A stretch of DNA of 64,000 bases, from positions 150,843 to 214,842 of the forward strand of contig JAKVOG010000006.1 in the NCBI GenBank assembly GCA_022482925.1. Reading direction: 5' to 3'. The notes below the pieces were generated by a model that was not told the DNA's origin, did not search any database, and was given only the letters and a program-made list of their open reading frames with translations. The stretch comes from Selenomonas sp. Its GTDB lineage: Bacteria; Bacillota; Negativicutes; Selenomonadales; Selenomonadaceae. Of this stretch, positions 39,032 through 48,853 are shown in pieces (position 1 is the first letter of the stretch; every line of letters begins with the position of its first letter). The translations under genes and the position numbers were made by a program.

Positions 39032-39454
39032 ATGGTGAATACAGAAGTCATCGATACAATGATTCGGGCAGCTATGCAGACTATGGAAAATGCCTATGTT
39101 CCCTATGGAAAGGTGAGCATTGGGGCTTGTGTGCTGGCCAGTGACGGGACATTCTATACGGGTTGCAATATTGAGAATACCATACCCAAGTTATCAGCCA
39201 TGGCTGAGGAAGTCGCGATGTATCGTGCGATTGCCGATGGCAAGCGCGATTTCGATGCCATTGCGGTCATTGCCGATATGAAGCGTCCTTTCGTGCCCAA
39301 TGGTGCGGTCTGTCAGCTGCTGGCCGAGTTTGATGTGCCAGAAATCATCATGGCCGATATGAGGGGCAACTGTAAGACCGTCACATTAAAGGAACTCATG
39401 CCATATGCTCGTGAGCCACTTGATAATAAACGCATGAAATGGGATGAAAGATAA
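39032..39454 (+). CDS. Cytidine deaminase homologue lacking the zinc-binding cysteines
   Basis: A 140-residue protein with the overall cytidine deaminase fold: AYVPYGKVSIGACVLASDGTFYTGCNIEN at the start (quoted in parts as YVPYGKVSIGA and TGCNIEN), AMAEEVAMYRAI in the middle, and VCQLLAEF. The three zinc ligands are all changed: NCAE of normal enzymes reads AMAE, and PCGACRQ reads PNGAVCQ, so Cys becomes Met, Asn and Val. The catalytic Glu is retained. The frame is intact and the ribosome site AGGAG is good, so it is probably expressed, but not as a normal zinc deaminase. A different metal site or a binding role is possible. Confidence 0.8.
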   Translation: MVNTEVIDTMIRAAMQTMENAYVPYGKVSIGACVLASDGTFYTGCNIENTIPKLSAMAEEVAMYRAIADGKRDFDAIAVIADMKRPFVPNGAVCQLLAEFDVPEIIMADMRGNCKTVTLKELMPYAREPLDNKRMKWDER

Positions 39455-39473
39455 GAGTTCATTTCCAGAACAT

Positions 39474-39508
39474 AAAAAAGCCAGGCTGGTTTGCCAGCCT
39501 GGCTTTTT
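39474..39508. terminator. Bidirectional terminator between the deaminase homologue and fruA
   Basis: AAAAAGCCAGGCTGG pairs perfectly with CCAGCCTGGCTTTTT around a TTTG loop. It serves two convergent genes. Confidence 0.92.
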
Positions 39509-39533
39509 CTTGTGATAAGGTAAGGGATTATGT

Positions 39534-41435
39534 TTATTCTTTGATTGGTTTCTTGAGTACTGAGAGGATTGCACAGCCAACGACAGCGCCAACGAGGATG
39601 GCGACGAGGTACATGGCCGGATTGCCGATCGTCGGTACGACGAAGATACCACCATGCGGGGCACGCAGCGTGCAGTCAAAGGCCATCGACAGGGCACCAG
39701 CCGTAGCGGAGCCGATGAAGACGGACGGGATGACGCGCAGCGGGTCGCCAGCTGCGAACGGGATAGCACCCTCCGTGATGAAGGAGAGACCCATGACGTA
39801 GTTCGTGATACCGGCTTTGCGCTCGCTCTCCGTGAAGCGGTTCTTGAAGAACGTGGTGCAGAGGGCGATAGCGAGTGGCGGGAACCATACCACCGGCCAT
39901 GACAGCAGCCATGACATGGAACTCACCGGAAGCCAGGAGACCAGTACCCGTTACATAAGCAGCCTTGTTGATTGGGCCGCCCATATCGATTGCCATCATA
40001 CCGCCCATGACGATACCGAGCAGGATGCGGGCATTCGGGTCCATGTTCTTCAGCGTGTCGATCATCCAGGCATTCAGGGCACCGACCGGCGGAGCAATGA
40101 TGAACATGCTGACCACGCCGATGATGAGGATACCGAAGAACGGATAGAGCAGGACCGGCTTGATGCCGTCGAGCGAATCCGGCAGGACATTGAAGACTTT
40201 CTTCAGGAAGTTGACGGCATAACCACCAACGAAACCAGCGACGAGTGCGCCGAGGAAGCCGGAGCCGGTAACACCAGCCAGGGCACCACCGACGAAACCG
40301 ACGGCCAGGCCCGGACGGTCAGCAATGGACATGGAGATGAATCCAGCCAGGACCGGCAGCATGAAGCCGAAAGCGGCACCGCCGATGTCCTTGAAGAATT
40401 TAGCCAGTGGCGTGTTGGAACCGAAGTTCTTCGGGTCGATGGAATAATCATCGAACAGGAACGCCATGGCAATGAGGATACCACCACCGACAACGAATGG
40501 CAGCATGTGGCTGACACCGTTCATCAGGTGTTTGTAGATCTGACGGCCAAGGCTCTCGCCGGCTACGTCAGCAGCGCCTTCAGCCGTCTCGGAGCCATTG
40601 GAATGGTAGACCGGAGCCTGACCGGACAGGGCCTCATCGATGAGCTCATCGGCTTTGTTGATGCCATCGGCAACCTTGGTGATGACGGTCTTCTTGCCAT
40701 CAAAACGGGCCATAGCAACGTTCTTGTCGGCAGCGATGATGATGCCGTCAGCAGCAGCGATTTCTGCTGGCGTCAATACATTCTTGGCACCGCCGGAGCC
40801 GTTCGTCTCGACTTTGATCGTGACGCCGCGCTTCTTGGCATGCTGCTCCAGGCTTTCAGGCAGCCATGAAGGTATGGGCAATGCCGGTCGGGCAGGCCGT
40901 TACAGCCAGAATCTGGATATGATCCGCTTGCTGGTGCTGAGCCGGAGCTGCCGAAGCTGCTGCCGGAGCCGTGAACGTGCCATCTTCTTTGGCATCGATG
41001 AGCTTCAGGAAAGCATCTTTGCTGTCAGCAGCGATGAGGGCTTCCTTGAAGTCCGGGTCCATGATCATGGTAGCCAGTTTGGACAGGATGGCGAGATGCT
41101 CGTCATTGGCCGAGTCCGGTGCGGCAATCATGAAGAACAGGCGGGACGGGTTGCCGTCCATGGACTCGAAAGTCCATGCCAGCCGGAACCGTCATGGCAG
41201 CCAGGCCGGCTGCCTTTACACCAGCACTCTTGGCATGCGGCGTAGCGATGCCGTCGCCGAGTCCGGTCGTGCCGGAGGCTTCGCGGGCGAAGACGTCTTT
41301 CTTGTACTGTTCCTTGTCGGACAGGTTGCCGCCAGCCGCCATGAGGTCAGCCAGCTGATTGATAGCAGCGGCTTTGTCGGCCGGAGCTGCGCCCAGAACG
41401 ATGCTGTCGCTCTTGAGCAGATCAGTGATACGCAT
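39534..41435 (-). CDS. fruA: PTS fructose transporter subunit IIABC (three frame breaks)
   Basis: Repaired length about 632 residues. Domain EIIA (1-150) has the phospho-accepting His in [11 protein letters not shown]. An Ala-rich linker leads to EIIB, with the phospho-Cys in [15 protein letters not shown], and then the membrane EIIC with [16 protein letters not shown] and GPINKAAY. It takes up fructose as fructose-1-phosphate. Extra bases break the frame in the AAA at 41169-41171, at 40858 and in the GGG at 39880-39882; removal of one base at each site restores the expected sequence. Last gene of the fruR-fruK-fruA operon, followed by a strong terminator. Confidence 0.9.
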
Positions 41436-41481
41436 GTTTTTTCTCCCCTTTATAATAATAAGATTGCAAGATAACGCGAAT

Positions 41482-42401
41482 TTATTCGATCGTGGCCAGC
41501 AGGGCCTCGACCTCAGGACGTGTAGCGAGGTTTTCGCTGAATGCAGAAGCGGAACCCGTTGCTACGCCCATGTGGAACGCTTTTTCCAGATTGCCATTGG
41601 ACTCCGTGAAGCCTGTGATGAAACCGGCTACCATGGAATCGCCAGCACCGACCGAATTGATGAGCTTGCCTTTCGGTGCCGGGCTCTTGTAGGACTTGCC
41701 ATCAGCTGTCAGCAGGATTGCTCCGTCGCCAGCCATGGAGATCAGTACATTCTGTGCGCCTTTTTCCTGCAGCTTACGGGCATAGGTGAGGATTTCCTCA
41801 TCGCTGGTAAGCTTTACGCCGAACATGTCACCAAGCTCATGATTGTTTGGCTTGATGAGGAACGGATGGTACTGCAGGACGTTGAGCAGCAGTTTTTTCT
41901 CGGCATCGACGATGATGCGGATGCCCTTTGCCGTCCAGACGGGCCATGATCTTCTGATAGATGTCGTCTGGCAGCGTCTTTGGAATGGAGCCGGCCAGTA
42001 CCAGCGTGTCGTCAGCCGGTCAGTTTATCCAGCTGCTGGAATAACTGCTCGCGCTCCGCTTCGCTGATGTCCGGGCCCTGACCGTTGATCTCGGTCTCGC
42101 TCTCGGCTTTGGCTTTCACGTTGATGCGTGAGAAGCCGTTCTTCAGCTGGACGAAGTCGCTTTTGACGCCGAAGCCGCTCAGCTGACTTTTGATTTCTTC
42201 ACCCGTGAAACCAGCCAGAAAACCAAGCGCGGTGCTTTTCTGACCGAGGTTCTGCAGGACGATGGACACGTTGATGCCCTTACCGCCGGCCAGAACCTGC
42301 TCATAGTTGACACGATTGATTTCGCCAGCTGTGAACGAGTCGAGCCGGACGATGTAGTCCAGGGACGGGTTGAAGGTTACTGTGTAAATCATTTCGTTCA
42401 T
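41482..42401 (-). CDS. fruK: 1-phosphofructokinase (two frame breaks)
   Basis: Repaired length about 305 residues. PfkB-family kinase: TVTFNPSLDYIVRLD at the start, GGKGINVS in the substrate site, the PNNHELGDMFG motif, and the catalytic GAGDSMVAGFI near the end. It converts fructose-1-phosphate to fructose-1,6-bisphosphate, using the product of FruA. Single extra bases at 42016-42017 and 41924-41926 break the frame. The start overlaps the fruR stop (ATGA), and a 46-base gap separates it from fruA. Confidence 0.9.
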
Positions 42402-43144
42402 TCCCCCTCAATAATAGTGGTATAGTCCCGATATTTCTTATCCTCCAGATGACCGGTTATGATGGTGGCACTGGAGATGTTCGCAAAGGTAATCGGTGAG
42501 ATCTTGTTGAATTTTGACTGGTCAGCCAGGACGAATGCATGTGTGCAGCGGGAAAGCGCTGCGCCTTTGATGATGCCTTCACTGGAGTCCGGTGTCGAAA
42601 ATCCTGATTTGGTGCTGATGCCGTTTGTTCCGAAAAATCCTTTTGTAAAGTTGTAAGATTTCAGATTATTCAGTGCCTCTGTCCCGACAATCGCTTCGGT
42701 GACGGCTTTGAGCTCGCCACCCAGAATGAAGACCTTGAAGCCTTTGGCCGCTAACCGTGCAGCATGTGGTATGCCATTGGTTACGAATACGGCATTGGTT
42801 TCAGTCAGGAATTCAATCATGTGAAGTGTGGTTGAACCAGCATCGATGTAAACAAAATCCTTACGTTTGATCAGACTGGCTGCCTTGCGGGCAATGGCGA
42901 CCTTTTCCCGTGGGTTCAGGTCGTTCTTGGTCTTCATATCTTCCTCCGACGAACTGTAGTTGTTGTCGATGGATGTTGCACCGCCATAGACTTTGTAGAG
43001 GCGGCCGCTCTTATGGAGAGCCGTCAGGTCACGGCGTACAGTGGATTCTGAGGCATCGAGTGCCTTTGTCAGGTCCAGAACGGTAACAGCCTTTTTTTCT
43101 TCCAGGATGCGGAGAATGGTGGAATAACGTTCTTCCGTAAGCAT
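42398..43144 (-). CDS. fruR: DeoR-family transcriptional regulator of fructose use
   Basis: A 248-residue repressor. The N-terminal winged helix (MLTEERYSTILRILEE, then DLTKALDASESTVRRDL) is the DeoR signature, followed by the sugar-phosphate-binding domain with YIDAGSTTLHMIEFL and GGELKAVTEAIVG. The ATG at 43144 follows AGGGAG; an ATG at 43153 is less well placed. First gene of the operon with fruK and fruA, which indicates control of fructose uptake, probably relieved by fructose-1-phosphate. Intact, unlike the two genes after it. Confidence 0.9.
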   Translation of the reverse strand: MLTEERYSTILRILEEKKAVTVLDLTKALDASESTVRRDLTALHKSGRLYKVYGGATSIDNNYSSSEEDMKTKNDLNPREKVAIARKAASLIKRKDFVYIDAGSTTLHMIEFLTETNAVFVTNGIPHAARLAAKGFKVFILGGELKAVTEAIVGTEALNNLKSYNFTKGFFGTNGISTKSGFSTPDSSEGIIKGAALSRCTHAFVLADQSKFNKISPITFANISSATIITGHLEDKKYRDYTTIIEGE

Positions 43145-43185
43145 GGCTATCACTCCCTAAATGGTTGTCAATATACGTTTTCTAT

Positions 43186-43214
43186 ATAATACTGCTAAAC
43201 TCGGTCAAAGTCAA
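43186..43214 (-). promoter_or_regulatory. Promoter of fruR-fruK-fruA
   Basis: On the minus strand TTGACT (43209-43214), a 17-base spacer, and TATTAT (43186-43191). The promoter lies 42 bases before the fruR start. The repeated TTGAC(T/C) at the -35 (tandem TTGACTTTGACC) may be part of a FruR operator. Confidence 0.75.
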
Positions 43215-43370
43215 TCAAAAGTGCGTGGAATCATGCAAAAAAAATTACAAAAGAGCATAAACCGCCAGAATATGTCGGATAAAACAATACTTGCTGGATG
43301 CTGTCTTTATAACGTCAGGACGGGTATAATATAGGAAAGATTACTGTTATGTTTTAGGAGAGTGACGTGG

Positions 43371-44246
43371 ATGGAAGAAAAGAAGAAGATTATACAGCAT
43401 CGCAAGATGTCGTTTTATGTGAAGAAATATACGATGATCTTCATTGGTGCCATTATCGCGGCAGCCGGACTGGAGCTGTTCCTGATTCCGAATAATGTCA
43501 TCGATGGTGGTGTGGTCGGTATCTCGATCATGCTGAGTTCGATCACCGGACTGGGCCTGGGGGTATTCCTGGTCCTGCTGAATATTCCATTCCTATATCT
43601 GGGGTATACGCAGATCGGTAAGAATTTCGCGATCGCGACAACGATTGCCATCTGTATCCTGTCGGTCTGGTCAGCGGTGTTCGAGCCGATTCCGCGGGTG
43701 ACCGATGATCCATTTCTGGCGGCCATCTTTGGCGGTATTGTTGACGGTCTGGGCGTCGGGCTCATCATCCGCGCCGGTGGCAGTCTGGATGGCACAGAGA
43801 TCGTGGCCATCATCATGGATAAGAAATCGGTGTTTTCTGTCGGCGAAGTGGTCATGTTCATCAATCTGTTCATTCTGTCGAGTGCAGGGCTGCTGTTTGG
43901 CTGGGATAAGGCGATGTATTCACTGGTGGCTTATTTCGTCATCTCGAAGATGATCGATGTGGTGATCAAGGGTCTGGACGAATCCTATGCGGTCATGATC
44001 GTGACCAATGAGCATGATGAGATCACCTCGGCGCTCAATGACCGCTTGGGCCGTGGCGTGACCCTGCTGCATGGTGCCGGTGGCTATACGGGTGAGAGCA
44101 AGGAAGTCCTGTACTGTGTCGTTACACGGCTGGAGGTGGATAAGCTGAAAGAGATCGTACTGGAAAAGGATGAGAACGCCTTTGTGACGATCAATGCAGT
44201 GCATGATATCGTTGGTGGGCGCTTTAAGAAGAAAGCGATTCATTGA
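43371..44246 (+). CDS. YitT family membrane protein (DUF161/DUF2179)
   Basis: A 291-residue protein with about five to six membrane segments (IFIGAIIAAAGLELFLIP, the GGVVGISIMLS motif, GLGVFLVLLNIPFLYLGY, and GGSLDGTEIVAIIM) and a C-terminal cytoplasmic DUF2179 domain (VMIVTNEHDEI to GRFKKKAIH). The family is widespread in Firmicutes, and its transport substrate is not known. ATG 43371 follows AGGAG. TATAAT at 43325-43330 is a likely -10. The ribosome site of the next gene overlaps its stop codon. Confidence 0.9.
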   Translation: MEEKKKIIQHRKMSFYVKKYTMIFIGAIIAAAGLELFLIPNNVIDGGVVGISIMLSSITGLGLGVFLVLLNIPFLYLGYTQIGKNFAIATTIAICILSVWSAVFEPIPRVTDDPFLAAIFGGIVDGLGVGLIIRAGGSLDGTEIVAIIMDKKSVFSVGEVVMFINLFILSSAGLLFGWDKAMYSLVAYFVISKMIDVVIKGLDESYAVMIVTNEHDEITSALNDRLGRGVTLLHGAGGYTGESKEVLYCVVTRLEVDKLKEIVLEKDENAFVTINAVHDIVGGRFKKKAIH

Positions 44247-44258
44247 GGAGTGATTTTC

Positions 44259-44882
44259 ATGAGGGGAAAGAAATGGATTGGCTGTCTGTGCGTGATGGCT
44301 GTGATGCTGCTGATGACTTCGGCCGCAGATGCGGCTGAGCGGACACCATTGCGTATTGCCCGGCTGCCATTGCAGGTGCAATGCAGTACCGCCGATGATG
44401 CGGCGGTCGATCGTATCGAGACCCAGTTGGACCGGGCCATGCATGTACCGTTGAACGGGACCCTGCAGGTTGTGAAGGAAATACCGGATTCGCAGGTGGA
44501 GGCCGCGCTGGATGAGGTGCTCGCGCAGCTGCGTCAGAGCAATCGGCGGGTGCGGCTGCAGGATGCCATGAAACCTTTGGCGGATAAGCTGCAGGCGGAT
44601 CTGGTCGTCTGTCCGGTGCTTAACGATTATGAGCAATGGACCGAGATAAGCTGGAACTGGAGGCATGCGGAACTGCTGCACAGCTATGTGGCGATGGAGA
44701 TTGCCGGTTATGACCGCAGCAGCGATGAGACCTTCCATAAATCGACCAGTCGTTTCTTCAATGATGAGTATTCACCGGCTGGCCTGGCGGACAGTCTGTC
44801 AATCGAATGCCTCGATGAGCTGACGCAGTCGACGGATCTCAGAAATCGTGTGAATGCCTGGCGGCTGAGATTGCCAAAATAA
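44259..44882 (+). CDS. Secreted protein of unknown function
   Basis: A 207-residue protein with a clear signal peptide (MRGKKWIGCLCVMAVMLLM, cut after ADA). The mature part has IARLPLQVQC, then helical charged segments (MKPLADKLQADLVVCPVL) and a Tyr/Trp-rich central part. No known family is recognised. GAGGAG overlaps the yitT stop, so it is co-translated with YitT, and a terminator follows at once. The start of the mature region resembles lipoproteins and surface proteins specific to Selenomonadaceae, but I cannot assign a role. Confidence 0.75.
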   Translation: MRGKKWIGCLCVMAVMLLMTSAADAAERTPLRIARLPLQVQCSTADDAAVDRIETQLDRAMHVPLNGTLQVVKEIPDSQVEAALDEVLAQLRQSNRRVRLQDAMKPLADKLQADLVVCPVLNDYEQWTEISWNWRHAELLHSYVAMEIAGYDRSSDETFHKSTSRFFNDEYSPAGLADSLSIECLDELTQSTDLRNRVNAWRLRLPK

Positions 44883-44889
44883 AATACAG

Positions 44890-44924
44890 ATGTCTATCAT
44901 ACATGTGTGTGGTAGACATTTTTA
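44890..44924 (+). terminator. Terminator after the YitT/secreted-protein pair
   Basis: ATGTCTATCA (44890-44899) pairs with TGGTAGACAT (44910-44919), followed by TTTTTA. Confidence 0.82.
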
Positions 44925-44947
44925 TTTGAAAATATTTCCAAATCTCC

Positions 44948-44976
44948 TTGACAGATTACATAATTACAACTATAAT
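44948..44976 (+). promoter_or_regulatory. Consensus promoter of metY
   Basis: Perfect TTGACA (44948-44953), a 17-base spacer, perfect TATAAT (44971-44976). It is the strongest promoter seen in the window. The 70-base leader that follows has a small CCCGG/CCGGG hairpin; it does not match the SAM riboswitches I know. Confidence 0.88.
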
Positions 44977-45055
44977 AATAAACATATTAATTATATATGC
45001 TTTATAGGTGCTGTTAACCCGGAACATACCCGGGATATGAAAGGGAGTTTTGATT

Positions 45056-46352
45056 ATGAGTGAAGCAAGAAAATACCATTTTGAGACGTTGCAGCTGCAT
45101 GTAGGACAGGAGCAGGCAGATCCGGCTACAGATTCCCGGGCGGTGCCAATCTATCAGACAACATCTTTCGTATTCCATAATTCCCAACATGCGGCTGATC
45201 GCTTCGCGCTCAAAGATGCCGGTAATGTCTATGGGCGATTGACGAATCCGACTGAGGATATCTTCTCCCGTCGCATTGCGGCGCTCGAAGGCGGCGTAGC
45301 GGCAGTGGGCGTTGCTTCTGGTGCAGCGGCTGTTACCTATACGCTGGAAGCCTTGGTTCATCATGGTCAGCATATCGTGGCCGCAACGACCATCTATGGT
45401 GGTACTTACAATTTGTTCGAGCATACTTTCCCGAAATTATGGCATTGAGACGACTTTCGTTGATCCGACCAAAGGCACGCAGGTATTTGAGGATGCGATC
45501 AAGGACAATACGCGGGTGCTTTATATCGAGTCCATCGGCAATCCGAATGCCAACCTCATCGATATCGAGGCTGTGGCAGCGATTGCCCATAAGCATAACA
45601 TCCCGCTGGTGGTCGACAGCACTTTTGCTACACCGTATCAGCTGCGTCCGTTCGAGTACGGGGCGGATATCGTCGTCCACTCGGCTACGAAGTTCATTGG
45701 TGGTCATGGTACAACGCTCGGCGGTGTTATCGTCGATGGCGGCAGCTTTGACTGGGAGAAATCCGGCAAGTTCCCGCAGTTCGTTGAGCCGAATGAAAGT
45801 TATCATGGCATCAGCTTTGCCAAGGATGTCGGTGCAGCAGCGTTTGCCACCTATGTCCGCACGCTGATCCTGCGTGATGAGGGAGCGACGCTTTCGCCGT
45901 TCAATGCGTTCCTGCTGCTGCAGGGCACCGAGACGCTTTCGCTGCGCGTAGAACGCCATGTGGAGAATGCACTGAAGGTTGTGGACTATCTGGCAAAGAA
46001 TCCGCATGTGGAGAAAGTAAATCATCCGGCTCAGGCCAGCCATCCGGATCATGCATTGTATCAGAAGTATTTCCCGAATGGCGGCATCTCGATCTTTACC
46101 TTTGAGATCAAAGGCGGGGCAGCCGCGGCGCAGAAGTTCATCGATCATCTGCAGGTATTCAGCCTGCTGGCCAATGTGGCTGATGTGAAGTCGCTGGTCA
46201 TCCATCCGGCATCTACGACGCATTCCCAGATGAATGAGCAGGAACTGCTGGCTTCCGGCATCACGCCGTCCACCATCCGTCTCTCCATCGGGACTGAGCA
46301 TATCGATGATATCATCTATGACCTGGATCAGGCCTTCAAGGCATTGGATTGA
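45056..46352 (+). CDS. metY: O-acetylhomoserine aminocarboxypropyltransferase (one frame break)
   Basis: About 431 residues after repair. Cys/Met-metabolism PLP enzyme: starts [11 protein letters not shown], has [12 protein letters not shown], the [13 protein letters not shown] segment and the PLP lysine in [13 protein letters not shown]. MetY makes homocysteine (or methionine) from O-acetylhomoserine with sulfide or methanethiol. One extra T in the pair at 45437-45438 splits the frame at [15 protein letters not shown], where the enzyme otherwise reads on without a gap. Ribosome site AAGGGAG. Monocistronic between a consensus promoter and a strong terminator. Confidence 0.92.
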
Positions 46353-46370
46353 TCCTGCTGTGAGCATAGA

Positions 46371-46414
46371 AATAAAGAAGGGGGCAGTCTGCAGGCTGCT
46401 CCCTTCTTTATTTT
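46371..46414 (+). terminator. Terminator after metY
   Basis: AATAAAGAAGGGGGCAG pairs with CTGCTCCCTTCTTTATT, with one mismatch, followed by TT. Confidence 0.9.
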
Positions 46415-46547
46415 GTTTGCTATACACAGGATTGCTTCCCTGGCGATTATATGTGGTCTGAAGCAGGAAAAGAAATCCTTTATGGAGAATAAAACAAGTG
46501 ATATGGGATAGTAGGTGGATGAGAAAATAAAGTGGGGGCTGGAACGG

Positions 46548-46982
46548 ATGGAAAAGGATAGGCAGAAAAAAAAGGGAGAAGTCGGGTCGGTAAGGATCCT
46601 GATTGTGGATGATATCAAGATGAACCTGAAGCTGGCCGAGACTGTCCTGCACAACCGGATGTCCTGCGAGACATTGCTGGCCGGATCGGGGCGGGAATGC
46701 CTGACTGTGTTGGCTGAGCATGAGGATATCGATCTGATTTTGCTGGACATTGCCATGCCGGAGCTGGATGGGATGCAGACGCTGAAATTGATCCGAAAAG
46801 TGGACCGGCTGAAACATATCCCGGTGATGTTCCTGACTGCAGATGGAGACCCGCTGACGGTCATCAAAGCGAATGAGTTTCACGCTGACGATTACATCCG
46901 TAAACCAATCCGGGCGGATGATCTGATTCAGCGGGTGAGCCGTATACTTCAACTGAGGAAGATGAAGAAAATGATGGAATAG
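46548..46982 (+). CDS. Single-domain response regulator (CheY-like receiver)
   Basis: A 144-residue protein consisting of a receiver domain after a basic N-terminal tail. The acidic pair is in ILIVDDIKMN, the phospho-accepting Asp in LILLDIAMPELDG, the Thr/Lys pair in FLTADGD and YIRKPI. No output domain. A GTG at 46515 opens the frame further, but ATG 46548 lies after a GGGGG-rich ribosome site. No histidine kinase is adjacent; the nearest, at 30.8-33.2 kb, lacks its His. It may serve chemotaxis or a distant kinase. Confidence 0.9.
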   Translation: MEKDRQKKKGEVGSVRILIVDDIKMNLKLAETVLHNRMSCETLLAGSGRECLTVLAEHEDIDLILLDIAMPELDGMQTLKLIRKVDRLKHIPVMFLTADGDPLTVIKANEFHADDYIRKPIRADDLIQRVSRILQLRKMKKMME

Positions 46983-47000
46983 CAGGGGAACCTGCCTGTT

Positions 47001-47050
47001 GCTAAATAACAAAAGAGCTGCGGTAATTCGCAGCTCTTTTGTTATTTAGC
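47001..47050. terminator. Bidirectional terminator with a perfect 22-bp stem
   Basis: 47001-47022 pairs with 47029-47050 without mismatch around a 6-base loop (core AAAAGAGCTGCG and CGCAGCTCTTTT). It serves the receiver gene and the convergent acyltransferase gene, whose stop codon (47042-47044) lies within the stem. Confidence 0.93.
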
Positions 47051-48853
47051 TTTTTTTGATAATACCTGTACCATGCGGTCATGGATCAGGTTGGCATATT
47101 GAACGGTGCCGTCATCATTCGGATGGATGCCGTCGCCGGACAGCCACTCCGGATGCTGGGAGACGAGGCCATACCAGTCTACGGCATGGACATTCGGATG
47201 GGCCGCGGTCATTTGGTTGATGTAGTCATTGTTGGTATTCTGCCAGGAGAGATGAGGGGCATAGGTGTTGACCCAGAAGATCTGACGCTCCGGGTCGGTA
47301 CAGAGATATTCGAGCAGAGCCCGGGTCTGTACCTCATAGCGTTCCTGGCCGGCAATCGGACCGTTGGTGCCCAGCGAGATCACGACGAGCTTGCCGAGCT
47401 TGCCTTGTGCGTTCATGCTTTGAGCGATTTCAAGGCCGCTGCCGACATAGCGGGAGACTTCCGCATCAATCCAGCTGCCGGGCAGGACTTTCTGGAGCTG
47501 ATGGGCAGAACCGAGCATGACGGAGTCACCAATGCAGACGGTGCCACTGAGATCGACCGGCTGCGGTTCTGTTGGTTCCGCTGGTGCCGGTGGTGCGGCT
47601 TCAGCGGTCTGCTGGCTTTCCAGTTCAGCGGCGTTGGCAGCCAGACGGGCCTGCAGGATGGCGGTATCATCTGCTTTTTGTTCGGCGGAAATCATGATCC
47701 CGTGACAGCCGTAGCCCATGAGGACTACGCCAAACGCTGAGACAATCAGCAGGGAAAGGCTTTGCAGGATGGCTGTGCGGCGGCCAATGGTCGGCAGCTG
47801 CAGTCTGGTGAGCGTTCTGGCAAGGGCATCAGACCAGACGGTCAGGATCAGGATGGCAGCCAGTTCGAGTAACGGCCAGCCGGTCATGTTGGTCCAGCCC
47901 TGCTGATTGAACAGGAAGATGACCGGATATTGCCAGAGGAATATGCCATAGCTGCGTTTGCCAATCCAGCCAAACAGGGGAAGGTCGAGATAGCGTCCAA
48001 GATTCAGTTTCGGGGAGGCGGTCAGACCAATCAGGCCGCAGAAAAGCAGTGTCATCATCAGCATGCCGCCCTGATAGGTGAAGCTGCTTTGACCGTCCAT
48101 CAGCATATAAGCGCAGAATGTGGTGACGAGGAACAGATAGAAACAGACATATTTCCAGGTGCTGCTGTTTTCCCGCAGCCGGATGGTGTAGGCATGACCG
48201 GCCCGGTGGAAGCCCATGGCTGCACCGAACAGCAGCGCATAGATACGGGTGTCTGTACCATAGTAAAGGCGCGTGACGTCCATACCGGGCTGGTACATCA
48301 TCGGCATCAGTGCGGCAGTTGCGATACCAGTCAGTGCCATTAGTGCAATGCCGGCGGTTTTGCCGAACAGGCGGTAAATCCAGGTATAGACGAGGAAAAG
48401 CAGCGGCCAGACCAGATAATATTGAAGCTCGATGCCCAAAAACCAAAGATGAGTGAATGGGGATGTGTTGGTCAGCCTGGTGAAATAATCCGCATTCTGG
48501 CTGATCTGCCACCAGTTGTTATAACCGAGCAGGACCGAGAGTACCTCCGGACGGATGGCGGCGATGACTTTAGGCACCAGCAGATCATAGATGCCAATCG
48601 TGGTCAGCAGGACAATCAGCAGGGAGGGGTAGATGCGTTTGATCCGCTTGCCATAGTAACGAAAAATCCCAAATTTTCCGGCGAGCCAGTCGGTTTCACT
48701 GGTATAGGCCAGCAGATACCCGGTGAGCACGAAAAATAAGGAGACACCAAGATAGCCGCCACGGATGGTATCCGGAAACATATGGAAAAAGGTAACGCCT
48801 GTGATGGCCAGTGTCCGTAGGGCGTCCAGGCCGGAGATACGCTGATTAGACAT
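47042..48853 (-). CDS. Acyltransferase-3 with C-terminal SGNH domain (OatA-like)
   Basis: A 603-residue protein. Ten or so membrane segments form the acyltransferase-3 domain (GLDALRTLAITGVTFFHM, FFVLTGYLLA, HLWFLGIELQYYLVWPL). A last membrane segment and an Ala/Pro/Glu linker lead to an extracytoplasmic SGNH hydrolase-type domain with GDSVMLGS, SLGTNGP and DGIHPND, holding Ser, Gly, Asn and the Asp-His pair. The layout is that of peptidoglycan O-acetyltransferase OatA and LPS/glycan O-acetyltransferases. A -10 element with TGC extension (48904-48912) precedes it. Apparently monocistronic. Confidence 0.9.
   Translation of the reverse strand: MSNQRISGLDALRTLAITGVTFFHMFPDTIRGGYLGVSLFFVLTGYLLAYTSETDWLAGKFGIFRYYGKRIKRIYPSLLIVLLTTIGIYDLLVPKVIAAIRPEVLSVLLGYNNWWQISQNADYFTRLTNTSPFTHLWFLGIELQYYLVWPLLFLVYTWIYRLFGKTAGIALMALTGIATAALMPMMYQPGMDVTRLYYGTDTRIYALLFGAAMGFHRAGHAYTIRLRENSSTWKYVCFYLFLVTTFCAYMLMDGQSSFTYQGGMLMMTLLFCGLIGLTASPKLNLGRYLDLPLFGWIGKRSYGIFLWQYPVIFLFNQQGWTNMTGWPLLELAAILILTVWSDALARTLTRLQLPTIGRRTAILQSLSLLIVSAFGVVLMGYGCHGIMISAEQKADDTAILQARLAANAAELESQQTAEAAPPAPAEPTEPQPVDLSGTVCIGDSVMLGSAHQLQKVLPGSWIDAEVSRYVGSGLEIAQSMNAQGKLGKLVVISLGTNGPIAGQERYEVQTRALLEYLCTDPERQIFWVNTYAPHLSWQNTNNDYINQMTAAHPNVHAVDWYGLVSQHPEWLSGDGIHPNDDGTVQYANLIHDRMVQVLSKKAK

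Noticed and set aside
39805..40869. 354-codon frame opposite fruA
   Set aside because: The reverse strand encodes the EIIB-EIIC domains; this frame has low-complexity Asp/Glu/His composition.
44977..45055. SAM or T-box type leader upstream of metY
   Set aside because: The leader is only about 70 bases, with a five-base hairpin and none of the conserved segments of these classes.
45333..47012. 559-codon frame on the minus strand
   Set aside because: It runs opposite metY, across a terminator and the receiver gene, and shows no recognisable domain.
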